From NCBI RefSeq assembly GCF_000626675.1, contig NZ_CP006842.1, positions 2,542,001-2,606,000 on the forward strand: a stretch of DNA of 64,000 bases, written 5' to 3'. Shown here piece after piece: positions 35,466-44,543 of the stretch. The position numbers and the translations under genes were made by a program. A model generated the notes under the pieces. The model did not search any database, was not told where the DNA came from, and saw only the letters and a program-made list of their open reading frames with translations. The stretch's first letter is position 1; every line of letters begins with the position of its first letter. The stretch comes from Corynebacterium glyciniphilum AJ 3170. Its GTDB lineage: Bacteria; Actinomycetota; Actinomycetes; Mycobacteriales; Mycobacteriaceae.

Positions 35466-36538
35466 ATGGACAGCGAAGCCAGTACGGAGCCGACCCCAGC
35501 GCGGGCACACATCGAGCAGGACCACTACGAGGCAGTCGTCATCGGCGGCGGCCAGGCCGGTCTGGCGACCGCGTTCTACCTGTTGCGGGCCGGAGTGGAC
35601 ACCCTGGTCCTCGACGATCAACCGGCAGCCGGCGGGGCATGGCGGCACGTGTGGCCGTCCCTGCACCTGTTCTCCACTGCCGGGTTCTCCAACCTGCCGG
35701 GCATGCCGATGCCTTCCTATCGGGGGTTTCCTCCGGCCTCGCATGTGGTGGACTATTTCACCGCCTATGAACGCCGCTACCGGCTTCCCGTCGAACGGCC
35801 GGTACGGGTCGCCCGCGTCGGGCACCACGACGGGATCTTCCGCATCGACGCCGAGCACTGTCCCGGCCCGGGGCAGGCACGCGGTCCTGGACGGCGACGA
35901 CCGTCATCGCGGCAACCGGCACCTGGACGGCCCCGTTCGTCCCCTCCTATCCGGGCACCTTCACCGGCACACAGTGGCATTCGGCGAACTACCCCGGCCC
36001 CGAGCCATTCCGGGGCAGCACGGTCGCGGTGGTGGGTGCGGCGAACTCCGGGGCGCAGATCGCCGCGGAGCTGACCGAGGACCCGGACGTCGGCGACGTG
36101 CACTGGTACACCACCCACCCGCCGCGCTGGATGCCCGACGACGTCGACGGGCGGGTGTTGTTCCGCCGCAACCGCGAACGCGCTGCCGCCATTAACCGCG
36201 GTGATCCCGATCCGGGTGCCGACTCCGACCTGGGCGACATCGTCGTCCTGCCGCAGGTGCGCACCGCCCGGGACGCCGGAGACCTTCAGGCCACCCCCAT
36301 GTTCTCCTCCCTAGATGAGGTGGACGCTGATCAACTGATCTGGTGCACCGGATTCCGCCCGGCACTGGGACCGGTACGACATCTCGTCACCGACGGCGCA
36401 CCACAGGTCCCCGGACTGCTGCTCGTGGGCTACGGCGACTGGACCGGTCCCGGTTCAGCGACGATCACCGGCGTCGGCCCTTTCGCCAAGGCTGCCGCCC
36501 GGCAGGCTGCGGAGCGGGTCGGCAAGACCGTGAAGTAG
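35466..36538 (+). pseudogene. arsO: ArsO-like flavin monooxygenase, frameshifted
   Basis: The first frame encodes a Rossmann FAD motif VVIGGGQAGLATAFYLLRAG and FSTAGFSNLPGMPMPSYRG. The second frame continues with TAPFVPSYPG, a NADPH motif VAVVGAANSGAQIAAEL and a C-terminal ITGVGPFAKAAA. Between about 35865 and 35900 the frame changes. In the alternative frame SWTATTVIAATGTW joins the two halves, so one base was gained or lost. Family members occur in ars operons and are called ArsO. As written the gene would give a truncated protein. Confidence 0.75.
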
Positions 36539-36616
36539 CTCGACGGCCCTCCTTTCAACCAGCCATAACAAACCATCGCTTGTGTTATAAGTGAGAGTTT
36601 GTGTATGTTGGGCGGC

Positions 36617-37027
36617 ATGGCACCGAACATTGCGTTACCCAATCCTGTCAGTGACCTGTCACCGAGAGAGCAGGCCGAGTTTCTGGCCCCGACGTTGGCG
36701 GCGTTGGCAGATGTCAACCGCTTGACCATCGCCCTGGCCCTGTCCGAGAAGTCGATGACCAACCGACAGCTGCACGAGGCCACCGGGTTGAGCCCGGCCC
36801 TGGTCAGTCATCACCTGGTCGCGCTGCGCCGGGCCGGTGTCGTCGACACCGTGGCGAAAGGTCGGGCGAGTGTGAACAGCATCTGCTGTGAACAGCTCGC
36901 CGATCCGGTGCGCTGGCTGGCCCGCCTGGCCACACTGACCCCGGAGGGCCAGAAAGCCTGCTGCAGAGACGACAGCGACACACCTGCCGACCACAACCAC
37001 GACGGCCAGGTCGAACAGGGGCAGTGA
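36617..37027 (+). CDS. Second ArsR-family regulator
   Basis: 136 residues from ATG 36617 (upstream TTG at 36599 possible). Winged HTH with NRQLHEATGLSPALVSHHLVALRRAG. A vicinal cysteine pair lies in the fold's C-terminal part (SICCEQL), and another CC plus a His/Asp-rich tail (ACCRDDSDTPADHNHDG) follows. These thiol pairs suggest sensing of arsenic or another thiophilic compound. Ten bases before the permease gene and co-directional, so it probably regulates that permease. Confidence 0.8.
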   Translation: MAPNIALPNPVSDLSPREQAEFLAPTLAALADVNRLTIALALSEKSMTNRQLHEATGLSPALVSHHLVALRRAGVVDTVAKGRASVNSICCEQLADPVRWLARLATLTPEGQKACCRDDSDTPADHNHDGQVEQGQ

Positions 37028-37037
37028 GCACGACATT

Positions 37038-37916
37038 ATGCTGATAGACACACTGCAGACCTTCGCCCTGCTGCTAGGCGAGCTGCTGGCGTTGTTTCTC
37101 TTCGTCTCGGCCGCCGTGGCCCTGATCAACCGACGCTTCGGCCCGGAGAAGATGCGCGACTGGATGGCCAGCGGTATTGTCCCCGGACCGGTCAAGGGCC
37201 TGCTGCTGGGTGCGGTGACACCGTTTTGCTCCTGTTCGACACTGCCCATGCTCGTCGGGATGCTCAACGCCGGGGTCGGCTTCCAGACTGCCATGACGTA
37301 CCTGATTTCCTCGCCACTGCTCAACCCGATCATCGTCGGTGGGATCGGGATCATCTTCGGCTGGAAGATCGCGATCATCTACACGGTGTTCACTCTGGCG
37401 GTGTCCCTGATCACGCCGATGATCTGGACGATGCTGGGCATGCAGACCGCGGTGAAACGCGTCCGCGTGCAGGGCGAGACCACCCCGGAGCCATGGAAAG
37501 GCCTTGTCGGCGAACTCCCCGGAGCACTACGACAAGCCTGGGCTGATCTGCGCCCATTGCTGATCCCCATGCTGTTGGGCCTGGCCGTGGGCGCGGCGAT
37601 CTACGGGTTCGTACCCGAAGACCAGCTCACCGGCTTCGCCGGAGCGAACATCTGGTGGGCGGTGCCCCTGGCAGCGGTCATCGGCATCCCGATGTACATC
37701 CGGTTGGAGACCATGCTGCCGGTCGGCCTGGCACTGCAATCCGCCGGTGTCGCCATCGGCCCGATCTTCGCCCTGATGATCGGCGGGGCCGGGGCCTCGC
37801 CGCCGGAGGTGTCGATGCTGGCAGCGGTGTTCAAACCCCGACTGTTGATCACCTTCGTGGCCACCATCCTTGCCGTGGCGATCATCGGCGGCTACCTGAT
37901 CTCCCTGACCAGCTAG
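37038..37916 (+). CDS. DUF318/ArsP-like permease with CxCST motif
   Basis: 292 residues, eight or so transmembrane segments. The family signature PFCSCSTLPMLVGMLNAGVGF is present near residue 63, and the second-half repeat EDQLTGFAGANIWWAVPLAAVIGIPMYI follows. Related ArsP proteins export trivalent organoarsenicals; others have unknown substrates. Position after an ArsR with extra cysteine pairs and beside an ars operon favours an arsenical or metalloid role. A hairpin follows the stop. Confidence 0.75.
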   Translation: MLIDTLQTFALLLGELLALFLFVSAAVALINRRFGPEKMRDWMASGIVPGPVKGLLLGAVTPFCSCSTLPMLVGMLNAGVGFQTAMTYLISSPLLNPIIVGGIGIIFGWKIAIIYTVFTLAVSLITPMIWTMLGMQTAVKRVRVQGETTPEPWKGLVGELPGALRQAWADLRPLLIPMLLGLAVGAAIYGFVPEDQLTGFAGANIWWAVPLAAVIGIPMYIRLETMLPVGLALQSAGVAIGPIFALMIGGAGASPPEVSMLAAVFKPRLLITFVATILAVAIIGGYLISLTS

Positions 37917-37921
37917 AACTG

Positions 37922-37940
37922 CCTGGGGAGCACGCCCAGG
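37922..37940 (+). terminator. Hairpin after the permease gene
   Basis: CCTGGG pairs with CCCAGG, seven-base loop, no T run. It may attenuate rather than end transcription, since another small gene follows. Confidence 0.45.
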
Positions 37941-37985
37941 TAACCCTCAAACAATCAATCACTCACGACAATGAAGGAGTCCACC

Positions 37986-38156
37986 GTGGCTTTCAAGGAC
38001 CTGTTCACCAAGAAGAACACCGCCAACAATCCCGCCAGCTCGTGCTGCAACGTCGAGATCGTCCCCGATGATCGGCCCGAGAAGTCAGATGCACGACCCC
38101 AGACATCGAGTACGGCGAGTCGTGACACCCCTGAAGCCAGCGACAACAGCACGTAG
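37986..38156 (+). CDS. Small CC-motif protein, 56 aa
   Basis: GTG at 37986 has AAGGAG six bases upstream, better than ATG 37971. The protein MAFKDLFTKKNTANNPASSCCNVEIVPDD begins with a basic patch and contains a vicinal cysteine pair in SSCCNVE. The last 25 residues are polar and disordered. No known family identified. In third place after an ArsR and an ArsP-like permease, it could be a small thiol metallochaperone for the same compound. Confidence 0.6.
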   Translation: MAFKDLFTKKNTANNPASSCCNVEIVPDDRPEKSDARPQTSSTASRDTPEASDNST

Positions 38157-38424
38157 TCCCCCACCTCACCCCCGCAGGGTGTCCGACCGCGGGGAGAATG
38201 CACGGCATACCTTCTGCCACCCGCCCCTCGCCGACGCCGTCGGTGCGGACGTGCACCAGTACCGCCCGCCGGGCACCGGCCCACCGGCGCAGGAGGAGTG
38301 GCTGCGATTCTCCGCACCGGTCACATCACCGGCCGGGAAGTCGGGGGCCTCGCCGTCTCCTATTCACCTGATGTTCACCCACCCCGTATTGACCGGTGCG
38401 TCCCGAGGTTGCCAAGATCGTCAC

Positions 38425-39648
38425 GTGCCCCGAACCCCGCCCCACGGCCCCGGCCGCAACGTACAGCCGGGCGACACCTGGCAGGTGTTCCTGGCGTTCC
38501 TCCGCCTGGGACTCACCAGCTTCGGCGGCCCGGTCGCCCATCTGGCCTTCTTCCGCGAGGCCTTCGTCGAGCGCCGCGGATGGTTGTCCGAGAAGGCCTA
38601 CGCTGACCTCGTCGCACTGTGCCAGTTCCTCCCCGGACCCGCGTCATCACAGGTGGGAATGGCCATCGGACTCCAGAGAGCCGGGTACACCGGAATGCTC
38701 GCCGCGTGGTTCGCGTTCACGATGCCCTCGGTGGCGCTTCTCGTCGCTTGCGCCTACGTCCTGGCCGCCGTCGGTGACCTCTCCGACGCCGGCTGGATCG
38801 ACGGGCTGAAAGCGGCCGCCGTCGCCGTCGTCGCTCACGCGGTCCTGGGCATGGCCCGGTCTCTGACGCCCGACGCACCCCGGGCCACAATCGCCGCGGC
38901 AGCGATGATCGTAGTCCTGCTATTCCCCAGCCCTGCCACCCTGGCGGTCGCTGTCGCGGTGGCCGGCCTCGTCGGTTTCCTCTGGCTCACCCCGCAGGAG
39001 CAGGCCCCGCGGGCGGAGGACGCCTTCTCCGTCCGAGTGTCCAAGCGGACCGCTGTCGCGTGCCTGGGAGCCTTCGCACTGCTGCTCGTGGGGCTTCTCC
39101 TGGTTGCCATGTGGACGTCGAATGCGTATGTATCACTGATCGACATCTTCTACCGTGCAGGATCACTCGTCTTCGGAGGCGGCCATGTGGTCCTGCCGCT
39201 CCTGCAAGCGGAGACCGCCAGCCTTGTCGAGCCCGAGGTCTTTCTCGCCGGGTACGGTGCCGCCCAGGCCGTTCCGGGGCCGTTGTTCACCGTCGCCGGG
39301 TTCCTCGGCGCGTCCAGCTTCGGAACGGTGACCGGCATTGTCGGCGCCCTGGCCGCCACCGTGGCGATCTTCCTGCCGGCCGCGCTGCTGGTGGTCGGCA
39401 CCCTGCACTTATGGGAGGCACTGCGGGGCAACGCCGCCACCCGCAGGGTGCTGACGGGTGTCAACCCCGGAGTGGTGGGTATCCTCACCGCCGCGCTGTA
39501 CGACCCGCTGTTCACCGCCGGGATCCTCGGCAACGGCGTCAACGCCCTGGTACTGGCCGTCGCGGCGTTCGTGGCGCTCCACAGCTGGAAGGTCCCGGCC
39601 TGGGCCGTGGTGATCGCCGCGGGTGTCCTGGGGTGGTTCATTCTCTAG
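38425..39648 (+). CDS. chrA: ChrA chromate transporter
   Basis: 407 residues from GTG 38425 (ATG 38371 is possible; the frame is open far upstream, but the sequence there looks non-coding). Two CHR domains: the first with FLRLGLTSFGGPVAHLAFFREAFVERRGWL and CQFLPGPASSQVGMAIG, the second with FYRAGSLVFGGGHVVLPLLQAE and YGAAQAVPGPLFTVAGFLG. This pair is the hallmark of long-chain ChrA efflux proteins. The 270 bases upstream hold no supported gene. Convergent with the SulP gene. Confidence 0.9.
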   Translation: MPRTPPHGPGRNVQPGDTWQVFLAFLRLGLTSFGGPVAHLAFFREAFVERRGWLSEKAYADLVALCQFLPGPASSQVGMAIGLQRAGYTGMLAAWFAFTMPSVALLVACAYVLAAVGDLSDAGWIDGLKAAAVAVVAHAVLGMARSLTPDAPRATIAAAAMIVVLLFPSPATLAVAVAVAGLVGFLWLTPQEQAPRAEDAFSVRVSKRTAVACLGAFALLLVGLLLVAMWTSNAYVSLIDIFYRAGSLVFGGGHVVLPLLQAETASLVEPEVFLAGYGAAQAVPGPLFTVAGFLGASSFGTVTGIVGALAATVAIFLPAALLVVGTLHLWEALRGNAATRRVLTGVNPGVVGILTAALYDPLFTAGILGNGVNALVLAVAAFVALHSWKVPAWAVVIAAGVLGWFIL

Positions 39649-39670
39649 GCGTCGCGTACGTCACGGGTTT

Positions 39671-41224
39671 TCAGTGTCCTCCGCCGAGCCGCCCCGAGAA
39701 GCGGTCGAGGCGTTCCTGGCTGGCGCCGTCGAGACCGATGATCGTCACGTCTTTGCCTCTCGCCCGGAACTTCGTGGTGATGCTGTCAAACGTTGCGACC
39801 GTCGAGGCGTCCCACACGTCGGCCTCCGTCAGGTCGATGACGATGTGATCGGCCAGGTCGGTGTAGTCGAAGCTGTAGACGAGGTCATTACTGGAGGCGA
39901 AGAACAACTGCCCGTGCACCCGGTAGGTACGGGTGTCGATCGTGCCGTCGTGGTCGGTGTCGAGTTCCGCGACTTTCTCGACGCTCACCAGGTGGGCGAC
40001 CCGTCGGGCGAACATGACCATCGCGGTGAGTACACCGAGCACCACACCGACCGCCAGGTTGTGCGTGGCCAGGGTGGCGACCACGGTCACCACCATCACG
40101 GCGGTCTCACTCAGCGGCATCATCGGCAGGGTCCGTAGGGAGTGCCAGTCCATGGTGCCCACCGACACCATGACCATCACCGCGACGAGAGCCGCCATCG
40201 GGATCAGCCCGACGATGTCGCCGAGGGTGACGACCAGGATCAGCAGGAAGATTCCCGCCAACAGCGTCGACAGGCGGGTACGGGCGCCGGAGGAACGCAC
40301 GTTGATCATGGTCTGCCCGATCATGGCGCACCCTCCCATCCCGCCGAACAGGGAGCTGACGATGTTGGCCACACCCTGTCCCCACCCCTCCCTGGTCTTG
40401 TCGGAGTGCACGTCGGTGATGTCGTCGACGAACTTCGCGGTCATCAGTGACTCCATCAGCCCCACCAGCGCCATAGCCAGGGCGTAGGGCCCGATGATGG
40501 TCAGGGTGTCCAGGTTCAGCGGAACGTCGGGGATGAACAGGCCGGGCAGACTGTCGGGGAGCTCCCCTTGGTCCTTGACGTCGGGCACGTCCCACCCGCT
40601 GACCACGACCACGATGGTGATCAGGACAATAGCGACCAGTGGGGCGGGGATCACGGTAGTCAGCCTCGGGAAACCGATCATGATGACCAGGCCGGCAGCC
40701 ACCAGTGGGTAGACCAGCCAGGGCACGCCGAGCAGGTGGGGCAGCTGGGCGGTGAAGATCAGGATCGCCAGGGCGTTGACGAAGCCGATCATCACCGAGC
40801 GTGGGATAAAGCGCATCAGCTTGGCGACGCCGAGCACGCTGAGGACGACCTGGAAGACACCCGCGAGCAAGACGGTCGCGATGAAGTAGTCCATGCCGTG
40901 GTCGTGGGCCACCGGGGCGATCACCACGGCGACCGCACCTGTGGCCGCCGAGATCATCGCCGGCCGCCCACCGGTGAAGGCGATGGTCACCGCCATCGTG
41001 AAGGAGGCGAACAACCCGACCCTGGGATCCACACCGGCCAGGATGGAGAACGAGATGGCTTCCGGGATCAACGCGAGCGCGACGACTAGCCCGGCGAGCA
41101 CTTCGGTGCGCAGGCGCGGAAGGGAACTGAACGCGTAGCGGAACGAGGCGACGACCGCAGTCGGGGCGGGTGGGGCGGATTGCATGGCCTGGTCGGGGCC
41201 AGGCCCAGTGGTAGATTGGGTCAC
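39671..41224 (-). CDS. SulP-family anion transporter with STAS domain
   Basis: 517 residues. The N-terminal membrane domain has the SLC26/SulP signature LAGLVVALALIPEAISFSILAGVDP and a later GLMESLMTAKFVDDIT and FGGMGGCAMIGQT. A C-terminal STAS domain (about residues 410-510, ADHIVIDLTEADVWDASTVATFDSI) follows. Substrate could be sulfate or bicarbonate. Divergent from a MerR regulator with a palindromic operator between them. Confidence 0.92.
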   Translation of the reverse strand: MTQSTTGPGPDQAMQSAPPAPTAVVASFRYAFSSLPRLRTEVLAGLVVALALIPEAISFSILAGVDPRVGLFASFTMAVTIAFTGGRPAMISAATGAVAVVIAPVAHDHGMDYFIATVLLAGVFQVVLSVLGVAKLMRFIPRSVMIGFVNALAILIFTAQLPHLLGVPWLVYPLVAAGLVIMIGFPRLTTVIPAPLVAIVLITIVVVVSGWDVPDVKDQGELPDSLPGLFIPDVPLNLDTLTIIGPYALAMALVGLMESLMTAKFVDDITDVHSDKTREGWGQGVANIVSSLFGGMGGCAMIGQTMINVRSSGARTRLSTLLAGIFLLILVVTLGDIVGLIPMAALVAVMVMVSVGTMDWHSLRTLPMMPLSETAVMVVTVVATLATHNLAVGVVLGVLTAMVMFARRVAHLVSVEKVAELDTDHDGTIDTRTYRVHGQLFFASSNDLVYSFDYTDLADHIVIDLTEADVWDASTVATFDSITTKFRARGKDVTIIGLDGASQERLDRFSGRLGGGH

Positions 41225-41303
41225 GAAGAACCTCCGAAAATAGTGGATCCAGGCCCGCCGAGACAGACGACCTGGCGATACATAGTGAAATCAGCACTAG
41301 AGC

Positions 41304-41328
41304 AAACCCTACCGTAACGGTAGGGTTT
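41304..41328. promoter_or_regulatory. MerR-type operator between sulP and merR
   Basis: A 25-base palindrome with 12-base arms: AAACCCTACCGT and ACGGTAGGGTTT around one central base. MerR regulators bind such long dyads inside a stretched promoter. Confidence 0.75.
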
Positions 41329-41388
41329 CGCGGAGGCAATTCCGGTGCGCTGACAGCGCTCCGTGGCAGGACGGCAGAGGGAGCGGAC

Positions 41389-41775
41389 ATGGCGGTACAC
41401 GGCAGCAAGATCGGCCAGGTCGCAGACGACACAGGCATGTCGATCCGCACCTTGCGCCACTACGACGAACTTGGGATCGTCAGCCCGTCCGGTCGTAGCG
41501 CAGGCGGCTTCCGCCTCTACAGCGACGAGGACATGCAGCGGATCCTGCTGATCCGCCGAATGAAGCCGCTGGACTTCACGTTGGAGGAGATCGGTGTCTT
41601 CCTCCGCGCCGTGGACACCCTCGCCTCGATGGCTGCCACCCCAGCCGACAAGGAACACGCCGGCCAGCTCATCGCGGACGTTCGCTCACAGACCGGTGAG
41701 CGCCTCGACAAGCTGCGCAAGCGAGTATCGTACGCCGAGGAATTCTTGGCGCAACTTGAAACCATCAATCTATGA
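41389..41775 (+). CDS. MerR-family transcriptional regulator
   Basis: 128 residues. N-terminal winged HTH KIGQVADDTGMSIRTLRHYDELGIVSPSGRSAGGFRLYSDEDMQRI, then a dimerization helix (TGERLDKLRKRVSYAEEFLAQLETINL). No cysteines for metal sensing, so the effector is not a thiol-bound metal. It probably controls the divergent sulP gene through the dyad at 41304. Confidence 0.9.
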   Translation: MAVHGSKIGQVADDTGMSIRTLRHYDELGIVSPSGRSAGGFRLYSDEDMQRILLIRRMKPLDFTLEEIGVFLRAVDTLASMAATPADKEHAGQLIADVRSQTGERLDKLRKRVSYAEEFLAQLETINL

Positions 41776-42200
41776 GCGCGAACAGGCCAGCGACAGTCCC
41801 TGCCGCTCCGAACTAAACCGACATAGGGACCGATAGAAATCTGGCGCATCCAGACCAGCGCAAGGTCACCGTATGTCTTTCCCTCGCCCCGCGCCGGTCG
41901 ACGCCCGCGGCAGATAGAAGTTACCCACTAAGGACTTTCCAACACTTGACCGACACGCCAATAAATAACGAGCGTCGGACCAATGTACATCAATAGACTT
42001 TCCTAAATATTTCCACTTTTAACCGTTCCCTATTCTTAGGGTGTGCAAACTTGTCCATTTCTCACTGAAACCCTATCGGTATGCTCTACCGACAACTATA
42101 GGATAATTCTGCGCGTTAAATTCGTCCCATTTAAGCAAGGACTAGCCGCAGTCACGATCCCGATATAGGTTTGCCATATCCCCGGTCGCCTACCGAAGCC
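41776..42200. other. AT-rich gene-free stretch
   Basis: 425 bases; from about 41940 to 42150 the sequence is far less GC-rich than its surroundings (AATAAATAACG, CCTAAATATTTCC, TTTTAACC). No gene is supported on either strand. It may be a junction of acquired segments or a silenced or regulatory spacer. Confidence 0.4.
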
Positions 42201-42884
42201 TCACCTTCGGACGAATCTTTCCAGTTTCTCGGGATCGCCTGCGACGATGACCTGATCAGTACGGCACAGGACACGATCGGGATGAAAAGGTGCCCACGTT
42301 CCGTCAGATCGCCGTACTGAGACCACTCTCACGCCGAACCTATACCACAACTTTTCAACGTCCACGGAAACTCCGACGATGACGTCCGGCGGTGCAAGTT
42401 TGATCATCCCATAGTCCTCATCAAACTGGGCGAAATCCTTGAACCGCCCACCCAAAAGGTGAGCGACACGACGTCCGGTGTCACGTTCTGGGCGCACAAC
42501 CTGATGGACACCGACCTGGGTGAGAATCTTAGCGTGTGCATCAGAGTCCGCTTTCGCCCAGATACTGGGCACACCCAGATCCACCAGGTTCGAGGCGGTG
42601 AGTACAGACGATTCCAGATCAGAGCCGATGCCGAGAACGACCCGCTCGACTTCGTGGACACCGAACTGCACCAGCGTCTCACGATCAGTAGTGTCACCGA
42701 TGGCGGCATCGGTAAGAAAGCTGGAGCATTCCTGAACAAGGCGAGCGTCAGCGTCCATGCCGAGTACTTCCACGCCGTGGCAGGTCAGCTCTTCGGCAAG
42801 CGAGGCGCCGAAACGGCCCAGGCCCAGAACAACAACAGGGGGAATGTCGATGCGGCCGCGGACGCGGCGAGGTGTGTTAGCCAA
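42201..42884 (-). CDS. ktrA: KtrA/TrkA-type potassium channel regulatory subunit
   Basis: 227 residues from a TTG at 42884 that overlaps the ktrB end by eight bases; longer in-frame starts would run deep into ktrB. RCK-N domain with VVVLGLGRFGASLAEELTCHGVEVLGMDAD (Rossmann NAD/ATP site) and a TrkA-C domain in the last 80 residues. It gates KtrB in response to nucleotides and, often, c-di-AMP. Confidence 0.88.
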   Translation of the reverse strand: MANTPRRVRGRIDIPPVVVLGLGRFGASLAEELTCHGVEVLGMDADARLVQECSSFLTDAAIGDTTDRETLVQFGVHEVERVVLGIGSDLESSVLTASNLVDLGVPSIWAKADSDAHAKILTQVGVHQVVRPERDTGRRVAHLLGGRFKDFAQFDEDYGMIKLAPPDVIVGVSVDVEKLWYRFGVRVVSVRRSDGTWAPFHPDRVLCRTDQVIVAGDPEKLERFVRR

Positions 42885-44280
42885 TGAAGGGCCTCTCTTC
42901 TGGATAGTGGAATCGTCGGGCACTGTGCTTTGCGGCCAGGGCGACAACGAGGGTGACCGGTCCGATACGCCCCAGATACATCAGGGCGCACAACACCAGT
43001 TGGCACGGGGAGCTCAGATCAGCGGTGATACCGGTGGATAACCCGACGGTGGCGAACGCGGAGATGACCTCAAAGGTGATCTGATCGCCGGTGAACACCG
43101 GGTCCAGGAGTCGTAGCGTGCCGACCGCGACAACGACCAGCACAACGCTGAGCACAGCGACTGTCAGCGCCTGACGCACCACAGGCTGACTTATTGTGCG
43201 GTGTCCAATGGTCGTGGCGTGATGTCCCCGGACTTCTGCGATGATCGCAGCAAGGAGAACTGCCGCGGTGGTGATCTTGATCCCCCCGGCCGTGCCGGCC
43301 GAACCCCCACCAATGAACATCAGCAGGTCAGTTCCCATCAATGTGACCGGGTGGAATTCGCCGTAGTCCAGGGAGTTGAAGCCGGCGGTGCGCGGGCTCA
43401 CCCCTTGGAAGAATGCGGCGAGGACCCGGGTGCCTGCAGGCAGGGCAGCCAGGGTGTTGTTCCACTCCAGAACGCCGACCATTGCCACACCGGCCACGAT
43501 GAGTATCACTGTGCCGGTCACGGTGATGCGGGTGGTAACCGACAACTTCCGGGCCCCACGGTGGCCCCGACGCTGCATGCTGAGGCGTGCTCGGTCCCAT
43601 AGCTCGGATACCACCGGATAACCCAGGCCACCAATAATCAGGGCACAGGCTAGTGGCAGGATGATCCAGCCGTCCCCGACATAGGGCACCAGACTGTCGC
43701 TGCGTAGACCGAATCCGGCGTTGTTGAATGCGGAGACGGCATGGAACATGCCCTCCCAGCTGGCCTGCGGCAGCGACATCCCGTATGTCGTTGCGAACCG
43801 GACAGTGGTGATGACCGCGACTATTGCCTCGCAGATCACGGTGATCAGCAGGGTCGCCAGGACAGTTCGGCCGATGTCACCGGTGTCCAAGGACCTGTTC
43901 TCTGCGCGGGTGTAGAGACGTGATCGTAGTCCGATTCGCCCGGTGAGCAGCATTCCGGCTAGGGAGGTCACGCTCATGATGCCGAAGCCGCCGACCTGGA
44001 TCAGTACCAGCACGATCACTTGTCCCAGCCCACTCCAGTGAGAGCCGGTGTCGAGGACGACTAACCCGGTCATCGTCACCGCGGAGGTGACCGTGAACAA
44101 GGACGACAACAGATCAGTGCCAACACCAGAAGCCGAGGCTGCTGGCATGCTCAACACCAGTGTCCCGATCACGATGAGTGCCAGGAATCCTAGGGCGACT
44201 GCCTGGGCCGGTGAGAGTGTGATCTGCGGCATGCGCAGGTGGCGGGGGTAGCGGTGAGGACGACTGAGTTCCACCGGCAT
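42877..44280 (-). CDS. ktrB: KtrB/TrkH-type potassium uptake channel
   Basis: 467 residues from ATG 44280, preceded by GGGGAGG. Four pore-loop selectivity motifs are visible: TMTGLVV, AFNNAGFGL, SPRTAGFNS and FATVGLSTG, each with the filter glycine. Forms a sodium-dependent potassium uptake system with KtrA, whose gene overlaps its 3' end. A structured leader of about 200 bases precedes it. Confidence 0.92.
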   Translation of the reverse strand: MPVELSRPHRYPRHLRMPQITLSPAQAVALGFLALIVIGTLVLSMPAASASGVGTDLLSSLFTVTSAVTMTGLVVLDTGSHWSGLGQVIVLVLIQVGGFGIMSVTSLAGMLLTGRIGLRSRLYTRAENRSLDTGDIGRTVLATLLITVICEAIVAVITTVRFATTYGMSLPQASWEGMFHAVSAFNNAGFGLRSDSLVPYVGDGWIILPLACALIIGGLGYPVVSELWDRARLSMQRRGHRGARKLSVTTRITVTGTVILIVAGVAMVGVLEWNNTLAALPAGTRVLAAFFQGVSPRTAGFNSLDYGEFHPVTLMGTDLLMFIGGGSAGTAGGIKITTAAVLLAAIIAEVRGHHATTIGHRTISQPVVRQALTVAVLSVVLVVVAVGTLRLLDPVFTGDQITFEVISAFATVGLSTGITADLSSPCQLVLCALMYLGRIGPVTLVVALAAKHSARRFHYPEERPFIG

Positions 44281-44520
44281 GAGCGTAGTCCTCCCCGTCC
44301 CGGTTTGCCTAGAGGGTGACTGAAGAGACATCCCCGGCCAGTACAACTAGGCAGGCGACGCTGCATCCCGAGGGATGCTGCGCTCAGTGACGACGTGCCG
44401 TGGCGCCAGATCGTTGCGGCTGGCTGCGGCCTCTGCGCGCTGCGCGAGGGGGGCAGGATTCGTCCTTGTTCCAGGTACTGCGGGTATAGTGTTCTGGGCC
44501 ACATCAGTTATCTAGGGTCG
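44281..44520 (-). promoter_or_regulatory. Structured 5' leader upstream of ktrB
   Basis: On the minus strand: a hairpin GCATCCC/GGGATGC (44363-44377), and a long-range pairing TGCCTAG with CTAGGCA that encloses about 40 bases just before the ribosome site. A GACGAATCCTGCCCCC stretch near 44460 recalls the start of ydaO-type (c-di-AMP) riboswitches. The full consensus cannot be confirmed by eye. Confidence 0.35.
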
Positions 44521-44543
44521 AGTGTGCACGTGAAAGGGTAATC

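Noticed and set aside
38068..38424. Upstream part of the ChrA frame as a separate gene or N-terminal domain
   Set aside because: No recognisable domain and no ribosome site; ChrA homology starts only after 38460.
40107..41450. Long minus-strand ORF overlapping SulP
   Set aside because: Arg/Pro/His-rich shadow frame; the SulP frame has clear family motifs.
44281..44520. Confident annotation as ydaO riboswitch
   Set aside because: Only part of the consensus can be seen by eye; kept as a candidate leader.
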